Notes under the pieces: model-generated
Told to the model about the DNA's origin: nothing
The model's database searches: none
The model's input: the letters and a program-made list of their open reading frames with translations, nothing else
Translations under genes and position numbers: made by a program
In this document: piece by piece, positions 54,019 through 64,000 of the stretch
Layout: the number at the start of each line of letters is the position of its first letter
Numbering within the stretch: the first letter of the stretch is position 1
Assembly (NCBI GenBank): GCA_024648765.1
Contig: JABYQC010000001.1
Span: forward strand, 62,001 to 126,000
DNA: 64,000 bases
DNA from: Candidatus Westeberhardia cardiocondylae
GTDB lineage: Bacteria; Pseudomonadota; Gammaproteobacteria; Enterobacterales; Enterobacteriaceae
Direction of reading: 5' to 3'

Positions 54019-57000
54019 GTGAAAAATTTGTTTAATTTTTTAAAAAAACAATCTAATAAGATTGAAGATTTTGATGCAATAAAAATTTTGTTAGCTTCTC
54101 CAGATATGATCCGTTCGTGGTCGTTTGGTGAAGTAAAAAAGCCAGAAACGATTAATTATAGAACATTTAAGCCAGAACGAGATGGTTTGTTTTGCGCGAG
54201 AATTTTTGGTCCGGTGAAAGATTATGAGTGTTTATGTGGTAAGTATAAGAGATTAAAACATCGTGGTGTTGTTTGCGAAAAGTGTGGAGTTGAGGTTACG
54301 CATTCTAAGGTTCGCAGGGAAAGAATGGGTCATATAGAATTAGCTTCTCCAACAGCTCATATTTGGTTTTTAAAGTCTTTGCCTTCTCGAATAGGTTTAT
54401 TATTAGATATGCCTTTGCGTGATATTGAAAGAGTGTTGTATTTTGAATCTTATGTTGTTGTAGATGGTGGAATGACTGATTTGGAATGTTGTCAGGTTTT
54501 AACAGAGGAGCAATATTTGGAGTCTTTAGAAAAGTTTGGAGATGAGTTTGATGCTAAAATGGGAGCAGAAGCTATTCAATTTCTTTTAAGAAAGATAGAT
54601 TTAAAGCAAGAATGTTGTCGTTTACACAAAGAATTGCAAGAAGTTAATTCCGAAAGCAAAAGAAAAAAATTGACTAAAAGAATTAAGTTATTAGAATCTT
54701 TTATTCAATCTAAAAATGATCCTAAATGGATGATTTTGACTGTTTTGCCTGTTTTGCCTCCTGATCTTCGTCCATTAGTGCCATTAGATGGTGGTCGTTT
54801 TGCTACATCGGATCTTAATGATTTATATCGCAGGGTCATTAATCGTAATAATCGTTTAAAACGTTTACTGGATTTATCTGCTCCAGATATTATAATACGT
54901 AATGAAAAGAGAATGCTGCAAGAAGCAGTAGATGCATTATTAGATAATGGCAGAAGAGGTAGGGTGATTACTGGGTCTGGAAAAAGACCATTAAAGTCTT
55001 TGGCGGATATGATTAAGGGGAAACAAGGGCGTTTTAGGCAAAATTTATTAGGAAAACGTGTTGATTATTCTGGTCGTTCTGTTATTACTGTTGGTCCATA
55101 TTTGCGTTTGCATCAATGTGGTCTTCCAAAAAAGATGGGATTGGAACTTTTTAAACCTTTTATTTATGGTAAGTTGGAGTCTTATGGTTTTGCTACTACA
55201 ATTAAATCTGCGAAAAAGATGGTAGAAAATGAAGAGTCTGTAGTATGGGATATGTTGGAGGAGGTTATTAAAAAACATCCTATTTTGTTAAATAGAGCTC
55301 CTACGTTACATCGATTAGGTATACAAGCTTTTGAACCTGTGTTAATTGAAGGAAAAGCAATTCAATTGCATCCTTTAGTTTGTGCTGCGTATAATGCAGA
55401 TTTTGATGGAGATCAGATGGCTGTTCATATTCCATTGACATTGGAGGCACAATTAGAAGCAAGAAAATTAATGATGTCTGTGAATAATATTTTATCTCCA
55501 GCAAATGGTGATCCTATTATTGCTCCTTCGCAGGATATGGTACTTGGTTTATATTATATGACCAGGGATCGTGTTGGTAGTAAAGGGGAGGGTATGGTAC
55601 TAAGAAGCACGAAAGAAGCAGAATGTGTATATAAAATGGGGTTTGCTGATTTGCATGCGCGTGTTAAAGTGCGTATTGATGAGTACAGTATTGATAAAAA
55701 TGGTGATTTTGTAAAAAATACTTGTCTTGTAGACACAACTATTGGGAGGTCTATTTTGTGGATGATTGTTCCAAAGGGTTTGTCTTTTTCTTTAGTTAAT
55801 AAAGTTGTGGGTAAAAAAGCTATTTCTAGTATGTTGAATACTTGTTATCGTATTTTGGGATTGCAGAAAACTGTTATTTTTGCTGATCAAATTATGTATA
55901 CTGGGTTTGCATATGCTACTCGTTCTGGTGTTTCGGTAGGTATAGATGATATGGTAATACCGAAAAATAAATTAGATATTATTCGTGATGCTGAATTTGA
56001 AGTTTCTGAAATTCAAGACAAATTTTTATCTGGTTTAGTTACTGTTAGTGAGAGATATAATAAAGTTATAGATATATGGGCAACGGCTAATGATCGTGTA
56101 GCAAGTGCTATGATGGATAGTTTGTCGCATGATATTTTTGTGAATGGTCAGGGAAAATTAGAAAAACAGTTGTCTTTTAATAGTATTTTTATTATGGCTG
56201 ATTCTGGTGCTCGTGGTTCTGCGGCGCAAATTCGTCAACTGGCTGGTATGCGTGGTTTAATGGCAAAACCAGATGGTTCTATTATTGAAACGCCAATTAC
56301 TGCAAATTTTAGAGAAGGGTTAAATGTATTGCAGTATTTTATTTCTACTCATGGCGCTAGAAAAGGTTTGGCGGATACAGCTTTAAAGACTGCTAATTCT
56401 GGGTATTTGACGCGTCGTCTTGTAGATGTAGCTCAAGATTTAGTGGTTACAGAGGATGATTGCGGTACTTTATCTGGTATTACTATGCACGCTTTAATTG
56501 AAGGTGGAGAAACAAAAGAATCCTTGTATGATAGAGTATTGGGTAGAGTAACTTCAGGTGTTGTGAAATCCGGAAATAATGATGTTTTAATTGAATCTGG
56601 GGTATTGTTAGACGAGTGTTTATGTGATGTTTTGGAAAGAAATTTTGTAGATAGTGTTAAAGTGAGGTCTGTGGTTACATGTGATACTGATTTTGGTGTG
56701 TGTGCAAAATGTTATGGTAGAGATTTAGCTAGAGGAAATTTAGTGAATAAAGGAGAAGCTGTTGGTGTGATTGCTGCGCAGTCTATTGGCGAGCCTGGTA
56801 CTCAATTGACAATGCGTACTTTTCATATTGGTGGAGCTGCTTCTAGATCTGTTGCTGAATCTAGTATTCAAGTAAAAAATACTGGTGTTTTACGTTTGAG
56901 TAATGCTAAATTTGTTATTAATAGCGATAATAAGTTAGTGATTATTTCTAGAAATGCTGAATTAAAATTAGTTGATGTATATGGTAAAACTAAGGAGAGA

Positions 57001-58245
57001 TATAAGTTACCTTATGGCGCGTTAATTAATAAGGTAGATGGCTCGGAGATTTTGTCTGGAGAAATAGTGGCTACTTGGGATCCTCATACTATTCCAGTTG
57101 TTTCAGAAGTCAATGGATATATTCGTTTTGCTGATATGATTGATGGGCACACTGTTATTCGACAGACAGATGAATTAACTGGTTTATCTTCTATTGTAGT
57201 TTTGGATGTTTCTGAACGAGTGAATAAAGATTTAAGGCCAGCATTAAAGGTTGTAGATCATGATGGGTGTGATGTTTTTTTGTCTGGCACTGATGTTTCT
57301 GTACAATATTTTTTACCTGGTAAAACAATTGTGCAATTGGAGAATGGGTCGTATGTTTCCGTTGGTGATACTTTGGCGAGAGTCCCCCAAGAAGTATTTG
57401 GTATAAAAGATATTACAGGTGGTTTGCCTCGTGTTGCTGATTTATTTGAAGCGCGTTCTCCGAAGGAGCCAGCAATTTTAGCAGAAATTTCTGGTATAGT
57501 TTCTTTTGGAAAAGAAACCAAGGGAAAACGTCGTTTAATTATTACTTCTTCCGTGAATGATGATAGTAAAGAATATTTTGAAGAAATGATTCCTAAATGG
57601 AGACAATTAAATGTTTTTGAGGGCGAATATGTTGAGCGTGGCGATATTATTTCTGATGGACCGGAGTCTCCTCATGATATTTTGCGTTTGCGTGGTATAC
57701 ATGCAGTTACTCATTATATTATTCATGAAGTTCAAGAGGTATATAGATTGCAAGGTGTTAAGATTAATGATAAGCATATTGAGGTTATTATTCGTCAGAT
57801 GTTACGTAAGGGTACTATTATTTCTCCAGGTGATTCTCATTTTTTACCTGGAGAACAAATAGAATATTCACATATTAAAATTGCGAATAAGAAATTATTA
57901 TCCGAAAATAAAAAAGTTATTCAATATGTTAGAGATTTGTTGGGTATTACAAAAGCTTCGTTATCTACTGAATCTTTTGTTTCTGCGGCTTCTTTTCAAG
58001 AAACAACACGTGTATTAACAGAATCTGCTGTTTCAGGGAAAAGGGATGAATTGCGTGGTTTGAAAGAAAATGTAATTGTTGGAAGATTAATTCCTGCGGG
58101 TACAGGTTATTCGTATCATCGGGAACGTATTCAGGAGCGTTTTAGTCGTTCTGTAATGTTAGAAAAATCACAGTGTAGTGTTGATGAGGCTTCTGCAAAT
58201 TTAACAAAGTTATTAAATGTTGAATTGGGAAAAGATAAAACTTAA
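54019..58245 (+). CDS. rpoC: DNA-directed RNA polymerase subunit beta'
   Basis: The protein has 1408 residues (E. coli 1407). Translation begins at a GTG ([10 protein letters not shown]). The zinc ribbon is Cys71, Cys73, Cys86, Cys89. The catalytic [12 protein letters not shown] with three metal-binding aspartates, the trigger-loop area ([19 protein letters not shown]) and the second zinc site ([19 protein letters not shown]) are intact. It ends the rplKAJL-rpoBC cluster. An AT-rich 6-bp hairpin just after the stop is too weak to call a terminator. Confidence 0.99.
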   Translation: MKNLFNFLKKQSNKIEDFDAIKILLASPDMIRSWSFGEVKKPETINYRTFKPERDGLFCARIFGPVKDYECLCGKYKRLKHRGVVCEKCGVEVTHSKVRRERMGHIELASPTAHIWFLKSLPSRIGLLLDMPLRDIERVLYFESYVVVDGGMTDLECCQVLTEEQYLESLEKFGDEFDAKMGAEAIQFLLRKIDLKQECCRLHKELQEVNSESKRKKLTKRIKLLESFIQSKNDPKWMILTVLPVLPPDLRPLVPLDGGRFATSDLNDLYRRVINRNNRLKRLLDLSAPDIIIRNEKRMLQEAVDALLDNGRRGRVITGSGKRPLKSLADMIKGKQGRFRQNLLGKRVDYSGRSVITVGPYLRLHQCGLPKKMGLELFKPFIYGKLESYGFATTIKSAKKMVENEESVVWDMLEEVIKKHPILLNRAPTLHRLGIQAFEPVLIEGKAIQLHPLVCAAYNADFDGDQMAVHIPLTLEAQLEARKLMMSVNNILSPANGDPIIAPSQDMVLGLYYMTRDRVGSKGEGMVLRSTKEAECVYKMGFADLHARVKVRIDEYSIDKNGDFVKNTCLVDTTIGRSILWMIVPKGLSFSLVNKVVGKKAISSMLNTCYRILGLQKTVIFADQIMYTGFAYATRSGVSVGIDDMVIPKNKLDIIRDAEFEVSEIQDKFLSGLVTVSERYNKVIDIWATANDRVASAMMDSLSHDIFVNGQGKLEKQLSFNSIFIMADSGARGSAAQIRQLAGMRGLMAKPDGSIIETPITANFREGLNVLQYFISTHGARKGLADTALKTANSGYLTRRLVDVAQDLVVTEDDCGTLSGITMHALIEGGETKESLYDRVLGRVTSGVVKSGNNDVLIESGVLLDECLCDVLERNFVDSVKVRSVVTCDTDFGVCAKCYGRDLARGNLVNKGEAVGVIAAQSIGEPGTQLTMRTFHIGGAASRSVAESSIQVKNTGVLRLSNAKFVINSDNKLVIISRNAELKLVDVYGKTKERYKLPYGALINKVDGSEILSGEIVATWDPHTIPVVSEVNGYIRFADMIDGHTVIRQTDELTGLSSIVVLDVSERVNKDLRPALKVVDHDGCDVFLSGTDVSVQYFLPGKTIVQLENGSYVSVGDTLARVPQEVFGIKDITGGLPRVADLFEARSPKEPAILAEISGIVSFGKETKGKRRLIITSSVNDDSKEYFEEMIPKWRQLNVFEGEYVERGDIISDGPESPHDILRLRGIHAVTHYIIHEVQEVYRLQGVKINDKHIEVIIRQMLRKGTIISPGDSHFLPGEQIEYSHIKIANKKLLSENKKVIQYVRDLLGITKASLSTESFVSAASFQETTRVLTESAVSGKRDELRGLKENVIVGRLIPAGTGYSYHRERIQERFSRSVMLEKSQCSVDEASANLTKLLNVELGKDKT

Positions 58246-58389
58246 CTTTATAAAAGTTCATTTATTATTTTTGATGTAATGTTATAATATATATATTCGC
58301 AATTTGTTACCATGTATGGAAATGTATAACGAACTTTGGTTGATTATTGGATAATATTGGATATTTTTAGCAATGAGTTTGAATTTATC

Positions 58390-58418
58390 TTGACTATATT
58401 GTATTTTTTTTTTATTAT
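58390..58418 (+). promoter_or_regulatory. 16S rRNA operon promoter
   Basis: -35 TTGACT (58390-58395), exact 17-bp spacer, -10 TATTAT (58413-58418). It lies about 250 bp before the mature 16S 5' end, similar to E. coli rrn P1. Upstream DNA is A/T-rich and could act as an UP element, consistent with the conserved alpha C-terminal domain. The G/C discriminator typical of stringent promoters is not seen. Confidence 0.8.
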
Positions 58419-58540
58419 TTATATATGTCTTATGTAATTTTGTAGATGTGTTTGAATATTTATGTACGTAATATGTAAATTGCTTATTTTAAATTTTTGC
58501 AGTATGTAGTTGATTATATATTTTGGATTTTTGCTATTTT

Positions 58541-58554
58541 TTGTTCTTTAATAA
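58541..58554 (+). promoter_or_regulatory. boxA antitermination element in the rRNA leader
   Basis: TTGTTCTTTAATAA is close to the E. coli rrn leader boxA (TGCTCTTTAACAA), placed about 120 bp before 16S as expected. BoxA recruits NusB-S10 with NusG and S4 so that RNA polymerase resists Rho on untranslated rRNA. S10, S4 and NusG are encoded in the window. Confidence 0.8.
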
Positions 58555-58671
58555 TATATGTAATAATTTATGTGGGCACTCATAAAGACGTTGTTTTATG
58601 TCTCAAGGAGTGAATCAGGAAAAATTTTTTAATAAAACCAGTTTTTATTCTTTGAGCAATGAGGATTTTTA

Positions 58672-60228
<1,557 letters not shown>

Positions 60229-60337
60229 TAATAAAATTTGGAGAATACGTTTTGTGGTTGTGTCCACATATATTTTACATATTTATTTTTATGGGTTTAT
60301 ATGAGTTTTTTGGTATTTAGAGATATATTTATTATAT

Positions 60338-60411
60338 AGGCTTGTAGCTCAGTTGGTTAGAGCGCACCCTTGATAAGGGTGAGGTCAGTGGTTCAAAGCC
60401 ACTCAGGCCTA
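60338..60411 (+). tRNA. ileT: tRNA-Ile (GAU anticodon)
   Basis: A 74-nt cloverleaf matching the rrn-spacer tRNA-Ile of E. coli: acceptor AGGCTTG/CAGGCCT type, anticodon GAT at 60372-60374 in loop TTGATAA, stem CACCC/GGGTG. The discriminator is A at 60411, as normal for isoleucine. CCA is not encoded. The T loop is TTCAAAG rather than TTCAAGT. Located 110 bp after 16S. Confidence 0.97.
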
Positions 60412-60493
60412 TTTTGTTTGTATATTATGTGTTTTTGTTGGTGATGTGTGATTTTAAGGAATTATTTTGTTGCAATATACAAAATTCTATTAT

Positions 60494-60568
60494 GGGGCTA
60501 TAGCTCAATTTTGGTAGAGCGCCTGTTTTGCACGCAGGGGGTTAGCGGTTCGATTCCGCTTAGCTCCA
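60494..60568 (+). tRNA. alaT: tRNA-Ala (UGC anticodon)
   Basis: A 75-nt cloverleaf. The acceptor GGGGCTA/TAGCTCC preserves the G3-U70 wobble pair, the universal alanine identity element (60496 with T 60566). Anticodon TGC at 60529-60531. The D loop is slightly enlarged (AATTTTGGTA). CCA is not encoded. It is second of the two spacer tRNAs; its 3' end is only 24 bp from the valS stop codon on the other strand. Confidence 0.97.
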
Positions 60569-60592
60569 TATATTTAATTTTTATGTTTTGTT

Positions 60593-63472
60593 TTATAAAT
60601 CGAATAATATTTTTTTTTGTTTTAGGAATTTTTTGATTTGTTTTTGGTAGAGTGTGAGTTTTGTTTTTTCTTGTTCTATGATTTTTTTTGGTGCTTTTTT
60701 TGAGAAGTGTGTTTGGTTAAGTTTGTTAGAGATATTATCTATTTTTTGTTGTATATTTCGTATTTGTTTATTTATTTTTTGTGTTTCTATATTTTTATTT
60801 AATATGTTTTTTATAGGAATGAATAGTTCTGTGTTTTCTATTAATTTAATAATAGATGATTTTGGTCCTTTTTCTTGTGGTTTTAGTAAAATAATGTTTT
60901 TTAGTTTTGCTAATTTTTTTATGTAATTCAGGTTTTCTGTGATTCTTTTTTTTATTTTATAAGTTGTGTTTTGTATAAATAATTCTAATGGTACTGTGTT
61001 TTTTATATGCATTTCAGATCGTACAGTTCGAATAGCAGAAATGTTTTTTTTTATCCATTCTATGTCTTCGTATTCGGATTTGTGTTCTTGGTTTTTGTTA
61101 TATATGGGAAATGGTTGTAACATAATAGTTTTTTTTGGTATGTTTAGTATTGTTTTGGTTTTTTGCCAAATTTTTTCTGTTATGAAAGGTATAATGGGGT
61201 GTAGTAAACGTAGTAGTTTTTCTAATGTAGTTATGAGTGTGTGTTTTGTTCCTGATATTTTTTGGGGTTTTTCGTATTTTATGGTAAATTTTGCGAATTC
61301 TATGTACCAATCGCAGAATTGATGCCATGTAAATTCATATAGTATTTCTGTAGCTAAGTCGAATCTGTAATGATTTAATGCATTATGGATTTTTTTGATT
61401 GTTTTATTGAGTTTTGTGATTATCCATAAGTCTGTTTTTGAAAATTTTTTATTTGTTTCATTAAGTGCTTTGTAGTCTTGATTGTGTGTATTGATTAGAA
61501 CAAATTTACTTGCGTTCCATAATTTATTGCAAAAATTTTTATATCCTGTTAGTTTTTTCATATCCCATCGGATGTTGTGATGTTTGGAAGTTAATGAAGT
61601 TAAAGTTAATCGAAGTGTGTCTGCTCCATATGCTTGTATTCCGTTTGGAAAATTTGTTTGTATGGATTTTTTGATGTCTTGATTATGTTGTGTGTTTATA
61701 TTCTTATTGTGTTTTTTTATTAATTCTTTTAAAGAAATTCCATCTATTATATCTACAGGGTCTATAATGTTTCCTTTAGATTTTGACATTTTTTCTCCGT
61801 TTGCATCTTTAATTATACCTGTGATATATACCTGTTTAAATGGTATAGTTTCTTTATTGTGTTTGTTTTTTAGTAGATATGTAGTGAGCATAATCATTCT
61901 TGCGATCCAAAAAAATATAATGTCAAAACCACTTACTATGATATCTGTTGGGTGAAATTTTTTAAATGTTTTGGTATTTTGCGGCCATCCTAAGCTAGAA
62001 AATGTCCATAATCCTGAAGAAAACCAAGTATCTAAAACATCATTTTCTTGATGTAATGTAGTTGTTTGTGATAAATTATATTTTTTTCGAATGTATCTTT
62101 CATTGTATCCTGCATATATTTTGTTTTGATTATCATACCATATAGGTAATTTGTGTCCCCACCATAATTGTCTGGAAATGCACCAATCTTGGATGTTATG
62201 CATCCAATGGAAGTATATTTTACGATATTTTTCTGGTATAAATTGAATTTTATTTTCTTGCACTACTTTTATTGCTGTATTTGCTAACTTAGATATTCGT
62301 ATGTACCATTGTTTTGTAATCATTGGCTCAACAATAGTATTGGTTTTGCTGCTGTAAGGAACGGTTGTGTTGTTTTTTTGGGATTTTTTTATTAATCCTA
62401 ATGTTTTTAGTTGTTTGATAACTAGTTTTCTTGCTGCAAAACGATCTAAATTGTGAAAAATTTTTGGAATTTTGTATGATATTTGTTGGTAGTTTTGTGT
62501 GTTTGTGTCTTTTTGAAATATTTCAGGTTTTTTTCGAATTTTTCCATTTTTGGTGAATATATTTACTATGGGTAGGTTATTTTTTATTCCTATTTTGTAG
62601 TCATTAAAGTCGTGTGCTGGAGTAATTTTTACACAACCAGTGCCTTGATTCATGTTAATACTGGAATCTTTAATAATTGGAATAATTCTATCAATTAGTG
62701 GTAATTTAACAAATTTTCCTGTTAGTTTTTTGTATCTTGTGTCTTTGGGATTGATTGCAATTCCTGTGTCTCCAAATATTGTTTCTGGTCTCGTAGTTGC
62801 TACTACGACATAATCTAAAGCGTTATTTGTGTTGATTGGGTATATTGGGTATTGTAAATACCAAAGTGTTCCTTGTGTGTTTTTATGTTCTGTTTCTAAA
62901 TCGGAAATTGCTGTTTGTAATTTTGTATCCCAATGTACTATTTTTGTTCCTTGATAGATTAAGTTATGTTTATACAATGTGAGAAATGCTTTTTTTACTG
63001 CTTGAGAAGATTTTTTGTCCATAGTAAAACGTTCTTTATCCCAATTCACAGAACTTCCAAGCCTTTTTATTTGATTTGAAATAATAGAATGGGACGTTTT
63101 TTTCCATTGCCATGTTTTTTTAAGAAATTCTTTTTTAGTATATGTATGATTTAGATTGTGTTTTTTTTCTTTTAGTATTTTTTTTTCTATTAATATTTGT
63201 GTTGCGATTCCAGCATGATCCATTCCTGGTTGCCAAAGAGTGTTTTTTCCTTGCATTCTTTGAAATCTTATTAAAATATCCATAATGGTTTGTTGCAATG
63301 CATGTCCTATATGCAGATTTCCAGTAATATTTGGTGGAGGCATAATGATGCAGTAATTATTTTTGTTGGAATTGTTTTCTTTAAAATATCCATGTTTTTC
63401 CCAGTATTGATATAATTTTTTTTCAAAATCTTTTGGGTTATATATTTTATTAAGGTTTTTAAATTGTTTCAT
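60593..63472 (-). CDS. valS: valyl-tRNA synthetase
   Basis: ValS charges tRNA-Val. It has 959 residues (E. coli 951). Class I motifs: HIGH at residues 54-57 (PPNITGNLHIGHAL) and KMSKS at 561-565. The editing domain carries TTRPETIFGDTGIAINP (about 226-242) and VKITPAHDFND with the key aspartate (Asp288). The anticodon-binding domain follows, then the C-terminal coiled coil (about 895-959), very Lys/Gln-rich. The overall composition is Lys/Asn/Thr/Ile-heavy, as for other minus-strand genes. It lies downstream of pepA on the same strand; holC, which separates them in enterobacteria, is missing. It is convergent with the 16S-tRNA unit. Confidence 0.98.
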   Translation of the reverse strand: MKQFKNLNKIYNPKDFEKKLYQYWEKHGYFKENNSNKNNYCIIMPPPNITGNLHIGHALQQTIMDILIRFQRMQGKNTLWQPGMDHAGIATQILIEKKILKEKKHNLNHTYTKKEFLKKTWQWKKTSHSIISNQIKRLGSSVNWDKERFTMDKKSSQAVKKAFLTLYKHNLIYQGTKIVHWDTKLQTAISDLETEHKNTQGTLWYLQYPIYPINTNNALDYVVVATTRPETIFGDTGIAINPKDTRYKKLTGKFVKLPLIDRIIPIIKDSSINMNQGTGCVKITPAHDFNDYKIGIKNNLPIVNIFTKNGKIRKKPEIFQKDTNTQNYQQISYKIPKIFHNLDRFAARKLVIKQLKTLGLIKKSQKNNTTVPYSSKTNTIVEPMITKQWYIRISKLANTAIKVVQENKIQFIPEKYRKIYFHWMHNIQDWCISRQLWWGHKLPIWYDNQNKIYAGYNERYIRKKYNLSQTTTLHQENDVLDTWFSSGLWTFSSLGWPQNTKTFKKFHPTDIIVSGFDIIFFWIARMIMLTTYLLKNKHNKETIPFKQVYITGIIKDANGEKMSKSKGNIIDPVDIIDGISLKELIKKHNKNINTQHNQDIKKSIQTNFPNGIQAYGADTLRLTLTSLTSKHHNIRWDMKKLTGYKNFCNKLWNASKFVLINTHNQDYKALNETNKKFSKTDLWIITKLNKTIKKIHNALNHYRFDLATEILYEFTWHQFCDWYIEFAKFTIKYEKPQKISGTKHTLITTLEKLLRLLHPIIPFITEKIWQKTKTILNIPKKTIMLQPFPIYNKNQEHKSEYEDIEWIKKNISAIRTVRSEMHIKNTVPLELFIQNTTYKIKKRITENLNYIKKLAKLKNIILLKPQEKGPKSSIIKLIENTELFIPIKNILNKNIETQKINKQIRNIQQKIDNISNKLNQTHFSKKAPKKIIEQEKTKLTLYQKQIKKFLKQKKILFDL

Positions 63473-63718
63473 ATTTTTTTTTGTATTTTGATAGATTGAT
63501 ATATTGTAATATATTTTATTGTGGTGTTTTTGTGGTTTTGGGTGTTTGAATATGTAATTGCAGATTATAATGTTTGGATTTTGTGGTTATTAAATATTTT
63601 ATAGTGTTTTTTATAATTTGTTTTATGTGTTTTATGTATTTTGGTAATTTTATGTTGTTGTAGGTATTATTATTATGTAGTGTTTTTTATAATATATTTT
63701 ATTTTTTATATTTATATA

Positions 63719-64000
63719 CTATTTATAATTTTTATAAGAAGTGTTCAATAAAAATTGTGATAGCATGCTTATTGGTTTTCCTGTAGCTCCTACGTTGTTA
63801 TAGGCAGTTCCTGCAATATCTAAATGTGCCCAAGGGTATTTTTTTGCGAAATATGATAAAAAGTATCCAGCTGTTATTGCTCCTCCTGCATTTTCTCCGA
63901 TGTTTTTTATATCAGCAAATTTTGATTCTAGTTGTTTTTTATATTCTTTTCCTAGAGGTAATTGCCATATTTTATCTGTGGTTTGTTTAGCAGCTTTTTT
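63719..64000 (-). CDS. pepA: leucyl aminopeptidase PepA, C-terminal part (cut by window edge)
   Basis: The minus-strand frame from the window edge to a TAG at 63721-63719 encodes the last 93 residues of Pep[52 protein letters not shown] and [15 protein letters not shown]. These match the conserved C-terminus of the M17 zinc aminopeptidase, which hydrolyses N-terminal residues from peptides and acts as a DNA-binding accessory factor in E. coli. The part seen is intact. With prlC it gives the cell two peptidases in this window. The start lies outside. Confidence 0.95.
   Translation of the reverse strand, partial: KKAAKQTTDKIWQLPLGKEYKKQLESKFADIKNIGENAGGAITAGYFLSYFAKKYPWAHLDIAGTAYNNVGATGKPISMLSQFLLNTSYKNYK

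Larger units (their letters stand above)
58246..58671 (+). other. rRNA promoter and leader region (about 425 bp)
   Basis: After rpoC there is no coding sequence. The region contains the rRNA promoter (58390-58418), a boxA (58541-58554) and a leader that still aligns by eye with the E. coli rrn leader: TGTGGGCACTC (58571-58581), GTCTCAAGGAGTGAA (58600-58614) and TCTTTGAGCA (58650-58659). Its preservation in a decaying genome indicates selection. Confidence 0.8.

Noticed and set aside
58243-58262. AT-rich hairpin after rpoC as a terminator
   Set aside because: Six A/T-dominated pairs and a three-base loop with a C interrupting the following T-run; too weak to support.

Overview
The window is a stretch of a strongly reduced, very AT-rich gammaproteobacterial genome, almost certainly that of an obligate intracellular (insect-type) symbiont. 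The evidence is the enterobacterial character of every recognisable protein, conserved gene order (aroK-aroB-rpe-trpS; tsaD/rpsU-dnaG-rpoD; S10-spc-alpha; rplKAJL-rpoBC; pepA-valS), full-length housekeeping proteins separated by non-coding deserts of up to 1.8 kb, and the absence of any mobile element, prophage, CRISPR array or accessory island. Retention of aroK and aroB, the low G+C and the loose gene packing would fit ant symbionts such as Ca. Westeberhardia, but this is only an inference; the complete 16S gene here would decide it.

Layout. 1-322: a decayed 3' end of hldE. 552-1160: nfuA (-). 2334-6120: aroK, aroB, rpe and trpS, an enterobacterial operon from which damX, dam and gph have dropped out. 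7174-16948: pit, prlC (-), rsmD (-), pssA, cca and tsaD (-), widely spaced. 17269-21403: rpsU-dnaG-rpoD, followed by tRNA-Ile2 (CAU anticodon). 22084-36167: the complete, collinear S10, spc and alpha ribosomal operons, rpsJ to rplQ, including the 38-codon rpmJ. 36263-38256: groL and groS on the minus strand behind a well-preserved sigma-32 promoter. 38988-39860: an eroding yicC (-). 39861-41668: a 1.8-kb desert. 41669-58245: rpsL-rpsG-fusA-tuf joined directly to secE-nusG-rplK-rplA-rplJ-rplL-rpoB-rpoC. 58390-60568: a promoter, a boxA leader, 16S rRNA, tRNA-Ile (GAU) and tRNA-Ala (UGC), with no 23S or 5S gene. 60593-64000: valS (-) and the 3' end of pepA (-), with holC lost between them.

Functionally this is the information-processing core: about thirty ribosomal proteins, all core RNA polymerase subunits plus sigma-70, primase, elongation factors G and Tu, NusG, SecY/SecE, the chaperonin, tRNA maturation (Cca, TsaD), 16S modification (RsmD) and two aminoacyl-tRNA synthetases. 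Metabolism is limited to two shikimate steps, ribulose-phosphate epimerase, phosphatidylserine synthase and phosphate uptake.

The plus strand is overwhelmingly T- and G-rich and nearly free of C throughout. This skews protein composition by strand: plus-strand products are rich in Phe, Val, Cys and Gly, and minus-strand products in Lys, Asn, Thr, Ile and Gln. GroL and groS escape this bias. I found no convincing novel biological system. The notable signals are degenerative or architectural: erosion in HldE, YicC and the Cca HD domain, a tuf-tuf operon fusion, a split rRNA operon, an rplK stop-codon loss, and a heat-shock promoter with an unusually long leader.
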